From: Scytonema sp. UIC 10036
GTDB lineage: Bacteria; Cyanobacteriota; Cyanobacteriia; Cyanobacteriales; Nostocaceae
DNA length: 58,298 nucleotides
Assembly (NCBI RefSeq): GCF_009725235.1
Contig: NZ_WJFC01000072.1
Span: forward strand, 1 to 58,298
Reading direction: 5' to 3'
The first letter of the stretch is position 1. Every line of letters begins with the position of its first letter. Shown piece after piece: positions 27,801-36,324 of the stretch. The translations under genes were made by a program, and so were the position numbers. The notes under the pieces are model-generated. The model was not told the DNA's origin and ran no database searches. It worked only from the letters and a program-made list of their open reading frames with translations.

Positions 27801-28227
27801 AATGCCACGGACACCCAATGGTAAGATAGATTACCGTGCCTTACCAACGCCGGATACTGTTAGCTTTGAGCAGACCGAAACTTATGTTCCTCCAAGTACG
27901 GCGTTGGAAGCAGTTCTAGCCACGATGTGGAATGAAATTTTGCAAATCGAGCGCGTCGGCATTCACGACAATTTCTTTGAGTTAGGGGGACACTCGCTGC
28001 TTGCCATCCAAGTCCTGTCCAAAATACGAGATGTCTTCCGGGTAGAACTACCTTTACACAGCCTTTTTGAGGCAGCTACTGTAGCAAAGCTGTCGCAAAT
28101 TATGCTGACTCATGAAACAAAACCAGGGCAGATGGAAAAGATTGCTGAGATTTTCCAAAAAATTACAGCCATGTCCGCCAAAGACGTACAAACAACGCTT
28201 CACCTAAAGAAAAGCAAAGAAGTATGA
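21805..28227 (+). CDS. NRPS loading and first module: FAAL-ACP-C-A(MT)-PCP
   Basis: 2140-residue multienzyme that activates a fatty acid and attaches the first amino acid. Domains in order: fatty acyl-AMP ligase (about 10-590; YTSGSTGIPKG near 175); ACP (about 610-690; LGLDSL serine near 640); C domain (about 700-1150; HHIISDIWS near 829, the usual Gly replaced by Ile, as often in acyl-accepting starter C domains); A domain (about 1165-2010; IIYTSGSTGQPKG near 1318, KVRGFRLELGEIE near 1570, PNGKIDYRALP near 2002); and PCP (LGGHSLLA near 2060). Between the A8 and A10 motifs an insert of roughly 345 residues (about 1615-1960) is a SAM methyltransferase: VVVEIGTGQDAIL motif, then GAKKVYAIEGSKEAY and VSEIIGTIGG. 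It resembles arginine methyltransferases. My reading of the pocket residues is D-V-W-D-V-C-C-I-D; the substrate is uncertain. The stop overlaps the next start (ATGA). Confidence 0.93.
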   Translation: MTDFLNEMKVPTLVSLLQYRAQHQPNKLAFTFLRDGETESASLTYQELDRQARAIATYLQSIGATGGNALLLYPPGLEFVAAFFGCLYAGVVAVPAYPPRANQSLFRLQAIVADARAVIALTTTTVLSNIEQKSTEFPALKTLRWIATNNLEANLEQEWQEPVLTKDTLAFLQYTSGSTGIPKGVILSHGHLLHNSAIIQKCFEHTPNSQGVIWLPPYHDMGLIGGVLQPLYTGFPVTLMSPVDFLQRPLRWLQAISQYKATTSGGPNFAYDLCVRKITLQERETLDLSSWSVAFNGAEPIHHETLERFAQTFAQCGFRQEAFYPCYGLAEATLLVSGGKKADPPTVKTFQSSSLEQNQVVETSEENEGIRRLIGCGQNLLNQKIVVVDPKTLTPCLSNQIGEIWVNSPSVAGGYWNRPEETKHTFGAYLNDTKEGPFLRTGDLGFLHSGELYITGRLKDLIVIRGRNHYPQDIELTVEQSHVALQPGCSAASSINMAGEEKLVVVVEVKRSYLRSLDVPQVIAAIRQAVAENHELQVYGVLLLKPGSIPKTSSGKIQRHACRAGFFNESLHIVGSSVLEETYAIESKENLTREALLAIEPKDRKPLLESYIRDCVARVLKIAPSQLDLQQPLSFLGLDSLMAIELQHSIETDLSVVLPMTSFLQGDSIAQLASTILTQLTAFSFTEATTLTSAKNIDTQHPLSYGQRALWFLHQLAPESVAYNIVSAVRLHGELDIAALQRAFGKLVERHPALRTTFCALNGEPIQQVHQHSSFHFQTQDVSSWSEEFLNERLLEEAHRPFNLERGPLMRVNLFARSSQEHILLLAIHHIISDIWSLAVFVEELGILYQAEKNGILVSLPMLMPQYGDRARWQADMLASPQGDRHWAYWQQQLARELPILNLQTDRPRPPVQTYRGATVPFKLNAELTQRLKALSRVQGATLYMTLLAAYQMLLSRYTGQKDILVGSPTTGRSRADLAGLVGYFVNPVVLRAHLSGKMSFEAFLGQVKQTVLNAFEHQDYPFALLVKRLQPVRDPSCSPLFQTMFVLEKAHLQKQESLASFALGVAGARMHMGELEMESMALDVRVAQFDLTLMMAEVGEELIASLEYNTDLFEADTIARMAGHFQTLLESIVTNPRQSISTLPLLTPAEKHQMLVEWNNTKTDYPQQCIHELFAAQVERTPDAVAVVFENKQLTYRELNSRANQLAHHLQSFDVGSDVLVGICMERSLEMVVGVLGILKAGGAYVPLDPTYPKERLAFMLKDTEATILLTQQNLVASLPEHKARVICLDANWEMIAQNSADNPTGTATPANLAYIIYTSGSTGQPKGVMIPHQGIVNRLVSGIMRYQLAVGARVLQKTSFSFDVSVWEIFGSLLSGACLVMAQPGGQQDPSYLVRVMAEQQITLVDFVPSMLQMILDQPGLDACTALRYVTCGGEALPLEVRDRFFARLCGVELHNCYGPSEVSIDATYWVCDRLSSVISIGRPLANQQVYILDEHLQPVPIGVPGELYIGGVGLAHGYLNRPDLTAEKFIPHPFSDEPGARLYKTGDLALYLPDAQIKFLGRLDDQVKVRGFRLELGEIEATLRRHPSIEEASVLMQYDTNTNASRQRLLAYLVPKSRHQQIEFWPSVGEYPLYDELLYHAMTHDEERNQSYEYAINELVRDRVVVEIGTGQDAILARLCVAAGAKKVYAIEGSKEAYNCATALVKRLGLEDKIILIHGYSQEVNLPEKVDVCVSEIIGTIGGSEGVAAILNDARRFLKEDGCMIPHRSLTKIAAVSLPDELQNPIFHETPGHYVQQIFTHLGHPFDLRLCIKNFPQANIISDTDIFEDLNFSDFTETEYSRKITLKIAKLGRLDGFLLWLNLYTAPGVLINSIEQQNSNWLPVYFPVFYPGIEVYPGDTIEAMCIGHLSDNNVNPDYRIQGYLIRQNGETIVFAYDSLHHQQPDKRSPFYELLFPQGKINLDKSSQQLSAKSLRTYLSRYLPDYMIPGIFVTIAEMPRTPNGKIDYRALPTPDTVSFEQTETYVPPSTALEAVLATMWNEILQIERVGIHDNFFELGGHSLLAIQVLSKIRDVFRVELPLHSLFEAATVAKLSQIMLTHETKPGQMEKIAEIFQKITAMSAKDVQTTLHLKKSKEV

Positions 28228-31200
28228 AAGATACTGAAGAATCAATACAGAAAACTGGATTTTCTGCGGAACAGCGAGAACTTCTAGCATATTTACTGGC
28301 AGAGGAGGGTGTCGAACTAGACGAGACACCAAAAATTGCTCCCAGAGAAAACCCAGATAAAGCACCTCTTTCCTTTGCCCAAGCTAGGCTATGGTTTCTC
28401 AACCAGTTACAACCAGAAAGCTCAGCTTATAATATCCCGGCTGCAATACGTATTGAAGGGCAGTTGAACGTGGTGGCATTGGAGCAAAGTCTTAGCAAAA
28501 TTGTGCAGCGTCATGAAGCCTTACGAACGACATTTATAACTCAAGATGAGCAACCGATTCAGGTGATTCATCCTGCGTCTACTTTTGTGCTGCCGATCGT
28601 CAACCTGCAACAATTTTCTGAAAGCGAACAAAAAGCCCAAGCCTTACAGATCGCCGCACAGGAAGCAGAACAACCTTTTAATTTGACACGCGATCGCCTG
28701 TTGCGAGGTAAACTACTGTGCTTATCTCAACAAGAGCATATACTTCTTTTGACAATGCATCACATTGTCTCAGACGGATGGTCTCTTGGCGTGTTAGTGC
28801 GGGAGTTGGCTACGTTTTACAATGCTTCCAATCACAAAGGAGTACTCCTGCCTCCACTCCCCATCCAGTACCCAGACTATGCAGTTTGGCAACGGCAGTG
28901 GCTCAAAGGGGAGGTAATGGAAGCACAACTGACTTACTGGAAGCAGCAACTTGGTGGTCGCCTCCCCGTACTACAGTTGCCCACTGACCGACCAAGACCA
29001 CCGATTCAAACCTTTCGCGGGGCTAAGCAAGCCCTGCTGTTACCCAAGTCTTTGTCAGAGCAGATCGACAACCTCAGCCAACAAGCAGGCGTCACCTTAT
29101 TTATCACTCTGCTGACAGCTTTCAAAATACTGCTTTACCGCTACACGGGGGAAGAAGATATCCTTGTGGGTTCTCCTGTCGCCAACCGTAACCGGGCACA
29201 GACCGAGGATTTGATTGGCTTCTTCATCAATATGCTGGTGCTGCGTACCAATCTAGGAGCCAATCCCACCTTTAGAGAACTTTTGGGTCGAGTGCGCGAG
29301 GTGGTTCTGGGAGCTTATCAGCATCAGGAGTTGCCCTTTGAAAAGCTGTTAGAAACCCTGCAACTAGAGCGCAGTACCAGCCACTCGCCCCTGTTTCAAG
29401 TGATGTTTGCCCTTCAGAATACTCCCATGCCCGCTTTGGAATTTGTTGGTCTAAAATTGAGTCCGTTAGAGATTGACAACAAAACAGCAAAGTTTGATTT
29501 AACACTGGACTTGGAAGAAACACCAAACGGACTCAAAGGCTGGTTGGAGTACAGCACAGATTTGTTTGATGCTAGCACTATCAAAAGGATGGCGGGGCAT
29601 TTTCAAACCTTGCTAGAAGGTATTGTTGCTAACCCAGAGCAGAGGTTGTCTGATTTGCCATTGTTGACACCAGCCGAAGAGCATCAATTGCTGGTGCAGT
29701 GGAATGATACTTGGGTAGAGTATCCCAAAAATATATGTATCCATGATTTGTTTGTGGCACAAGTGGAGCGCACCCCCGACAACATTGCGGTCGTTTTTGA
29801 AGGAGAGCAAATCACTTATCGAGAGTTGAATCAACGAGCAAATCAACTAGCACATTATTTGCAAAAGCTGGGTGTCAAGCCAGAGGTACGGGTCGGGATC
29901 TGCGTAGAGCGATCGGTTGATTTGGCGATCGGGCTTTTAGGCATTCTGAAAGCTGGAGGTGCTTACATCCCTATTGACCCCAACTATCCCCAGGAACGCT
30001 CTAGCTTCATGTTGCAAGATGCCCAAGCACCAATATTGCTGACCCAAAAGCGGTTAGTTGCTGTTCCAGATTCCTCTGCTCAAGTCGTGTATCTAGACGC
30101 TGATTGTCCAAGTATCGATCGAGAAAGCAAGGATAACCCCAACATTCAGGTTCTACCCACACATAATGCTTACGTACTTTACACCTCCGGTTCCACAGGT
30201 CAGCCCAAAGCTGTTACGATCGAACATCACAGTACAGTCGCTTTTCTATGTTGGGCAAAAACGGTTTTTACCCCTGAAGATTTGACTGGCGTTTTGGCAT
30301 CAACCTCCATTTGCTTCGATTTATCGGTCTTCGAGCTGTTTGTTCCGCTAAGTTGGGGTGGCAAGGTCATTTTAGCTAAGAATGCTTTACATCTGCCCAG
30401 TTTGCCTGCTGCAAAGGAAGTCACTTTGATTAACACGGTTCCTTCAGCAATAGCAGAATTACTGAGAGTTGACGGTATACCCACTTCTGTACGTACTGTT
30501 AACTTAGCAGGTGAACCTCTTCCGAAAAAACTTGTAGAGCAGCTGTATCAACATAGTGTGCAACAGGTCTTTAATCTTTACGGTCCCTCGGAAGACACGA
30601 CCTATTCCACCTGGGCTTTGGTTAAGCCAGAGGACAATGTAGTGTCCATTGGTCGTCCCATTGCCAATACTCAAGTTTATATTTTAGACCGTTACCTCAA
30701 ACCCGTGCCGATTGGAGTTCCTGGTGAATTGTATATTGGTGGCGAGGGTTTAGCCCGTGGCTACCTGAACCGACCAGAGTTAACTGCTGAAAAGTTTATT
30801 GCCAACCCTTTCAGCAACAAGTTAGACTCACGCTTGTATAAAACTGGTGACTTAGTACGATACCTGCCTGATGGTAGCATTGAGTATATTGGGAGACTGG
30901 ATAATCAAGTAAAAATACGTGGGTTCCGAATTGAATTGGGCGAGATTGAGACAGCTTTATCTCAACACCCAAAGGTACTTGAATCGGTAGTGCTGGCAAA
31001 AGTCGATGAAGCCGATCGCAAACGATTGGTAGCCTATGTCGTTCCCAAGCCAGAATTAGTTCATGGGGTAAACGAACTGCGATCGCATCTCAAACAAAGA
31101 TTACCTGAGTACATGGTGCCGTCTGCTTTCGTGATGCTGGATGCCTTACCGTTAACATCTAATGGCAAGGTAGACCGTCGCGCACTTATGTCCATTAACT

Positions 31201-31616
31201 TGGCAAGACCCGATTTAGAAACAGCTTTTGCTGCGCCCCGCACAACTGTTGAAGCAACACTAGTAGGTATTTGGAGCCAAATTTTGGAGGTTAAGGAAAT
31301 TGGTATCCACGATAACTTCTTTGAGCTAGGAGGGCATTCTCTATTAGCTACCCAAGTTGTGCATCAAGTACAAACCGTCTTTCAGGTAGAACTGCCTTTG
31401 CTTGCTTTGTTTGAGGAACCTACAGTAGCTGCGTTAGCGCGGGTAATTGAATCTAGCCAAATCCAGCAGAAAGACAAAATGCCAAAAATACAAGCAATAC
31501 CCAGACAAAAAAGACATCTGGATCGGCTTGTGGAGGAACTGGCGCAGCTTGAGGAAGACGAAGTCAAAAACATATTTCAACAGAAAATACATAGCTTGAA
31601 AGCTGAAAAAACGTGA
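28224..31616 (+). CDS. NRPS second module: C-A-PCP
   Basis: 1130-residue single module adding residue 2. C domain (about 45-480) with intact HHIVSDGWS near residue 180. A domain (about 510-990) with LYTSGSTGQPKA near 654 and KIRGFRIELGEIE. PCP with DNFFELGGHSLLATQ near 1030. The C-terminal tail is charged and helical (EELAQLEEDEVKNIFQQK), which looks like a docking segment to the next protein. Pocket residues read as D-L-F-N-N-A-L-T-Y, a pattern I associate with alanine activation in cyanobacterial NRPSs; this is a recollection and needs a predictor. There is no epimerase or methyltransferase. It overlaps the upstream gene by 4 bases and the downstream gene by 4 bases, so the proteins are translationally coupled. 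Confidence 0.94.
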   Translation: MKDTEESIQKTGFSAEQRELLAYLLAEEGVELDETPKIAPRENPDKAPLSFAQARLWFLNQLQPESSAYNIPAAIRIEGQLNVVALEQSLSKIVQRHEALRTTFITQDEQPIQVIHPASTFVLPIVNLQQFSESEQKAQALQIAAQEAEQPFNLTRDRLLRGKLLCLSQQEHILLLTMHHIVSDGWSLGVLVRELATFYNASNHKGVLLPPLPIQYPDYAVWQRQWLKGEVMEAQLTYWKQQLGGRLPVLQLPTDRPRPPIQTFRGAKQALLLPKSLSEQIDNLSQQAGVTLFITLLTAFKILLYRYTGEEDILVGSPVANRNRAQTEDLIGFFINMLVLRTNLGANPTFRELLGRVREVVLGAYQHQELPFEKLLETLQLERSTSHSPLFQVMFALQNTPMPALEFVGLKLSPLEIDNKTAKFDLTLDLEETPNGLKGWLEYSTDLFDASTIKRMAGHFQTLLEGIVANPEQRLSDLPLLTPAEEHQLLVQWNDTWVEYPKNICIHDLFVAQVERTPDNIAVVFEGEQITYRELNQRANQLAHYLQKLGVKPEVRVGICVERSVDLAIGLLGILKAGGAYIPIDPNYPQERSSFMLQDAQAPILLTQKRLVAVPDSSAQVVYLDADCPSIDRESKDNPNIQVLPTHNAYVLYTSGSTGQPKAVTIEHHSTVAFLCWAKTVFTPEDLTGVLASTSICFDLSVFELFVPLSWGGKVILAKNALHLPSLPAAKEVTLINTVPSAIAELLRVDGIPTSVRTVNLAGEPLPKKLVEQLYQHSVQQVFNLYGPSEDTTYSTWALVKPEDNVVSIGRPIANTQVYILDRYLKPVPIGVPGELYIGGEGLARGYLNRPELTAEKFIANPFSNKLDSRLYKTGDLVRYLPDGSIEYIGRLDNQVKIRGFRIELGEIETALSQHPKVLESVVLAKVDEADRKRLVAYVVPKPELVHGVNELRSHLKQRLPEYMVPSAFVMLDALPLTSNGKVDRRALMSINLARPDLETAFAAPRTTVEATLVGIWSQILEVKEIGIHDNFFELGGHSLLATQVVHQVQTVFQVELPLLALFEEPTVAALARVIESSQIQQKDKMPKIQAIPRQKRHLDRLVEELAQLEEDEVKNIFQQKIHSLKAEKT

Positions 31617-34600
31617 CAATGGATGATATTTCCGCCTATATAAATCAACTGTCTCCGGAAAAACAGGAACTATTGGAGCTGTTGATTTCAGAAGCCGCAA
31701 CTGAGTTTAACTGTTTTCCCCTCTCTTTTGCTCAACAACGGCTGTGGTTTGTCGAACAGTTGAATCCCAACACATCTACCTACAATATCTTTGCCGCAGT
31801 GCAACTCACTGGTTTGCTAAATGTGACGGTACTGCATGAAAGCGTCAACGAGATTGTGCGGCGTCATGAAGCACTGCGAACCACTTTTACCACTATCAAG
31901 AACCAACCAATGCAATTGGTAGCTTCGGCAATTTCAGTGAATCTACCTGTAGTTGATTTGCGAAAGTTACCTCAGTCTGAGCAAGATGCAGAGGTGCAAA
32001 AACTAGCTCTCGCCGAAGCGCAACAACCTTTCGACCTGACTAAAAGTCCACTTTTGCGAATGACCTTACTACAACTTAGTGAGGAAAAGCATATACTGCT
32101 GCTGACTATGCATCATATCATTTCTGATGGTTGGTCGATAGGGGTGTTTGTACGACAACTTGCAGCGCTTTACAGTAGTTTCTTAGACGGGAAATCCTCT
32201 CCTCTGCCTGAGTTACCGATCCAATACGCAGACTTTGCTCATTGGCAGCGCGAGTGGTTGCAAAAAGAGGTCTTGGAACAACATCTTTGTTATTGGCAAC
32301 AACAGCTAGGCGAACATCCTCCAGTGCTGGAGTTACCTACAGATCGTCCGCGTCCTGCAGTTCAAACCTTCCGAGGCGCACGCCACCCATTGATGCTTCC
32401 TCAGTCTTTAACCGAGGCACTCAAAGCTTTGAGTTATCAAGAAAAAAGCACTTTATTTATGACACTGCTCTGCGCTTTCAAGGTGCTGCTATACCGTTGG
32501 TGCGGGCAGGATGATATCCTTGTAGGAACACCAATAGCCAATCGCGCACAGGCAGAAACTGAGGAGTTGATTGGGTGCTTTGTCAATGCTCTGGCTTTGC
32601 GAACCAACCTCGGAGGTAACCCCAGCTTTCGGGAGTTATTAAGACGGGTGCGCCAGGTGGCATTAGAAGCATATGCTCATCAAGATATGCCTTTTGAGAA
32701 GTTAGTAGAAGCTATCCAATCGGAACGCGATACCAGTCGCAACCCACTGTTCCAGGTCATGTTCGCCCTTCAAAATGCTCCAATGCCAGCCTTAAAGTTA
32801 CCAGGCTTAGATCTGCGTCTATTGGATATAGAAAGTAGCACGGCAAAGTTTGATTTGACACTTGAACTAACGGAGATGCCAGAGGGGATAGGTGGCTTTT
32901 TTGAGTACAATACCGACTTATTTGACCCATGCACTATACAGCGTATGGCAGGTCATTTTCAAACCTTGCTCGAAGGTATTGTCACCAACCCAGAGCAACG
33001 CCTTTGGGACTTGCCACTGTTGACAACAGAGCAACGGCAAACTTTATTGGTGGAGTGGAACAACACTAAAGTCGATTACCCGCATCAGTGTATCCATCAC
33101 TTGTTTGAAGCCCAAGTCGAGCGATCTCCCGATACTATGGCAGTCGTTTGTGAAGGAAGCCAGCTCGCTTACCATGAACTCAACCAACGTGCCAACCAAC
33201 TGGCTCATTATCTTCAACGCCTGGGTGTGGGACCCGATGTGCTCGTGGGCATTTACATGGAGCGATCTTTGGAGATGGTAGTGGGACTTCTTGGTATTCT
33301 CAAAGCTGGTGGTGCCTACGTTCCAATAGATCCAATGTATCCAAAAGAACAGTTGGCATTCATACTGGAAGATGCTCAGTTACCCGTGCTGCTCACTCAG
33401 GAAAAGTTAAAGCCAGGATTACCTTTTGAAATCCATAATCCAACTGTGGTTTGCTTGGACACGGACTGGAAAGTTATTGAGCCAGAAAGCCGTGCCAACC
33501 CTGTAAGCTGCGTAACTCCCGAACACCTAGTATATACAATATATACATCAGGTTCTACAGGCAAACCCAAAGGAGTGGAGGTTCAACACACTGGGTTAGC
33601 GAATCTTGTCACTTGGTACAAGAGTTTCTACAAGGTGACACCAACAGACCGAGCAACACATTTGGCAGGACCTGCCTTTGATGCCTCAGTATTGGAATTA
33701 TGGTCTAACCTAATTGCAGGAGCAAGCATTTATATCCCGGATGAAGACACCCGTCATTCTCCTTCAAAGCTGTTGCAATGGTTAAGTGCCAAGGCAATTA
33801 CTATCTGTTTTCTACCAACGCCACTTGCCGAAGTCGTTTTAGCCCAGGAGTTACCAGAAGATTTGTCCTTGAGGTTTTTATCTACAGGAGGAGATAAGCT
33901 ACATCGAATCCCTGACAAATTATCTTTCAGCGTAGTCAACCTCTACGGACCAACGGAAAGCACTGTTATTGCAACAGCTGCGATCGTGTCAGACCTAGTG
34001 CAAACCGATGCGCCCCCCATAGGTCGCCCTATTGCTAATACACGGGTTTATATACTGGATGCACGTATGCAGGTTGTACCTATTGGTGTGCCTGGTGAAC
34101 TATACATTGCTGGTGTTGGTTTGGCAAGAGGCTACCTCAATCGACCAGAGCTAACTGCTGAGAGGTTTATTCTCAACCCCTTCAGCAATGATTTGGGCGA
34201 TCGCCGCTTGTACAAAACGGGTGACCTAGCCCGTTACTTACCAGACGGGAACATTGAATTTTTAGGTCGCAATGACTTTCAGGTTAAGGTGCGGGGCTTT
34301 CGTATAGAACTCGGTGCGATCGAAACTGCGCTAGCACAGCATCCAAACTTACGGGAGAACACAGTCGTAACACGGGAAGACCAGCCCGGTGTCAAACGCT
34401 TAGTTGCCTACATTGTTCCCAAGCAAGACCGGGCTCCTACCACTAGCGAGCTACGCCGTTTCCTGAAACAAAAGCTACCTGATTACATGGTGCCATCTGT
34501 TTTAGTCATCCTAGACACCCTACCGATGACACCCAATGGCAAAGTAAATCGTCGGGCTTTACCTGTACCGGAAGGTTTGCGACCAGAGTTAGAACAGGAG

Positions 34601-36304
34601 TATCTCGCACCTCGCACGTTAATTGAGCAGGTACTGGCAGACATCTGGAGTCAGGTTCTTGGTATCGAACGAGTGGGTATCCAAGATAACTTCTTCGCTT
34701 TAGGGGGACACTCTTTACTCGCAACTCAACTGGTTACGCAAATCCGCGAAACCTTAGAGGTAGAGTTACCACTGCGTAATCTGTTTGAAGCACCAACTAT
34801 AGCTGACTTGGCTGCTGCGATTGAAACTATTCAGCAAAAAAGTCAAAACGTGCAAGCCTTGCCCATCCTACCCATTACAAGAGATAAAAGCTTGCCGCTC
34901 TCTTTTGCCCAGCAGAGGCTGTGGTTTATTCACCAGCTAGATCCTAACACCACTGCCTATAACATTCTTGCTGCTGTCCAAATGACTGGCTCACTGAATG
35001 TAACAGCGCTACACGAAAGCTTGAATGAAGTTGTCAGGCGTCACGAAGCACTGCGAACCGCCTTTGCAACGGTAGAAGGACAACCGGTTCAGGTCATAGC
35101 GCCAAACCTAACCGTAACACTGCCACTAGTAGATTTACAGCAGTTGCCAAAAGATGTGATGGAGACGGAAGTCCAAAGAATAGCTCAACAGGAAGCTCAG
35201 CAGTGTTTTGACCTGGCAAGTGGTTCATTGTTACGAGGGATGCTGTTACAATTAGACGAGCAAAAGCACGTCTTGCTACTCGTGATACACCATATTGTTT
35301 GCGATGGTTGGTCAATGGGTGTACTCATCCAAGAGTTGGCAACGCTTTATGAAGCTTTCTCCAGTGGAAAATCCCCTCTACTGCCTAAACTGTCTATCCA
35401 ATATGCTGACTTTGCATACTGGCAGAGGCAGTGGTTGCAAGGCGATGTGCTAGAAACACAGCTAGCTTACTGGCAACAGCAATTAGCAGGTGCTCCACCT
35501 GTGTTAAAGCTACCAACAGACCGATCGCGACCATCAGTGCAGAACTTACGCGGTGCCTTCCAATCCTTTGAGCTATCACCAAGTTTGACCCAGCGTATTA
35601 AGCTGCTGAGCCAGCAGTCAGGGACAACTTTGTTCATGACCCTACTCACAGCGTTCCAAACCCTACTTTGGTACTACAGCGGGCAGGACGATATCTCAGT
35701 TGGTTCGCCTGTTGCCAATCGCAACCGCAAGGAGACTGAACCACTCATTGGCTTCTTTGTCAACACGCTAGTACTGCGAACAAACTTATCCGGTCACCCT
35801 AGTTTCCGCGAACTGCTAAACCGGGTGAAGCAGGTAGCTTTAGGGGCGTATGCACACCAAGACGTGCCTTTTGAAAAGTTAGTAGAAACTCTTCAACCAG
35901 AACGAAGCAGCAGTTACACGCCGTTATTTCAGGTATGGTTCGTCCTCCAAAATACCCCCATGCCATCTTTGCAACTTCCAGATTTGAATATGACTGTATT
36001 AGATCTCAACAGTGGTATGGTCAGACACGATTTAAAGCTCGGGTTATGGGAATCTGAAACGCTCCAAGGCTTATTTGAGTACAAGACAGACTTGTTTGAT
36101 GCTTCTACAATCGTCCAAATGGCGGAATGTTTTGAAACACTTTTAGAGACGGTTGTTGAACAGCCTGATATGCAGCTAGACACACTGGCAAAAATTTTCA
36201 AAGATGCACAATTGCAGCAGCAAAGCGAGAAGGAAAAGGAAATTGAAAAAACCAGCGTCCAGAAATTAAAAAAAGTCAAGCGGAAAGCTCTCAGTAGCTT
36301 GTAG
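31613..36304 (+). CDS. NRPS third module plus terminal condensation domain: C-A-PCP-C
   Basis: 1563 residues. First C domain (about 30-470) has HHIISDGWS near 166. The A domain (about 490-990) has IYTSGSTGKPKG near 645 and KVRGFRIELGAIE. PCP GGHSLLATQ is near 1032. A second complete C domain (about 1095-1500) has HHIVCDGWS near 1225. It is catalytically intact, not an epimerase, and ends the protein with a Lys-rich tail (KLKKVKRKALSSL). The final C must form the bond to residue 4, whose A-PCP is on another protein (38418-42476). Pocket residues read D-A-L-F-L-T-L-V-I, a hydrophobic pocket that I cannot assign. The start is GTG at 31613 (overlapping the previous stop) or ATG at 31619. Confidence 0.93.
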   Translation: MTMDDISAYINQLSPEKQELLELLISEAATEFNCFPLSFAQQRLWFVEQLNPNTSTYNIFAAVQLTGLLNVTVLHESVNEIVRRHEALRTTFTTIKNQPMQLVASAISVNLPVVDLRKLPQSEQDAEVQKLALAEAQQPFDLTKSPLLRMTLLQLSEEKHILLLTMHHIISDGWSIGVFVRQLAALYSSFLDGKSSPLPELPIQYADFAHWQREWLQKEVLEQHLCYWQQQLGEHPPVLELPTDRPRPAVQTFRGARHPLMLPQSLTEALKALSYQEKSTLFMTLLCAFKVLLYRWCGQDDILVGTPIANRAQAETEELIGCFVNALALRTNLGGNPSFRELLRRVRQVALEAYAHQDMPFEKLVEAIQSERDTSRNPLFQVMFALQNAPMPALKLPGLDLRLLDIESSTAKFDLTLELTEMPEGIGGFFEYNTDLFDPCTIQRMAGHFQTLLEGIVTNPEQRLWDLPLLTTEQRQTLLVEWNNTKVDYPHQCIHHLFEAQVERSPDTMAVVCEGSQLAYHELNQRANQLAHYLQRLGVGPDVLVGIYMERSLEMVVGLLGILKAGGAYVPIDPMYPKEQLAFILEDAQLPVLLTQEKLKPGLPFEIHNPTVVCLDTDWKVIEPESRANPVSCVTPEHLVYTIYTSGSTGKPKGVEVQHTGLANLVTWYKSFYKVTPTDRATHLAGPAFDASVLELWSNLIAGASIYIPDEDTRHSPSKLLQWLSAKAITICFLPTPLAEVVLAQELPEDLSLRFLSTGGDKLHRIPDKLSFSVVNLYGPTESTVIATAAIVSDLVQTDAPPIGRPIANTRVYILDARMQVVPIGVPGELYIAGVGLARGYLNRPELTAERFILNPFSNDLGDRRLYKTGDLARYLPDGNIEFLGRNDFQVKVRGFRIELGAIETALAQHPNLRENTVVTREDQPGVKRLVAYIVPKQDRAPTTSELRRFLKQKLPDYMVPSVLVILDTLPMTPNGKVNRRALPVPEGLRPELEQEYLAPRTLIEQVLADIWSQVLGIERVGIQDNFFALGGHSLLATQLVTQIRETLEVELPLRNLFEAPTIADLAAAIETIQQKSQNVQALPILPITRDKSLPLSFAQQRLWFIHQLDPNTTAYNILAAVQMTGSLNVTALHESLNEVVRRHEALRTAFATVEGQPVQVIAPNLTVTLPLVDLQQLPKDVMETEVQRIAQQEAQQCFDLASGSLLRGMLLQLDEQKHVLLLVIHHIVCDGWSMGVLIQELATLYEAFSSGKSPLLPKLSIQYADFAYWQRQWLQGDVLETQLAYWQQQLAGAPPVLKLPTDRSRPSVQNLRGAFQSFELSPSLTQRIKLLSQQSGTTLFMTLLTAFQTLLWYYSGQDDISVGSPVANRNRKETEPLIGFFVNTLVLRTNLSGHPSFRELLNRVKQVALGAYAHQDVPFEKLVETLQPERSSSYTPLFQVWFVLQNTPMPSLQLPDLNMTVLDLNSGMVRHDLKLGLWESETLQGLFEYKTDLFDASTIVQMAECFETLLETVVEQPDMQLDTLAKIFKDAQLQQQSEKEKEIEKTSVQKLKKVKRKALSSL

Positions 36305-36324
36305 TTGAAAGGTAAAGAAACACT

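Noticed and set aside
34894..36300. Epimerization domain at the end of the third NRPS
   Set aside because: The HHIVCDGWS site and the AQQRLWFIHQL start fit a condensation domain; E-domain markers were not seen.
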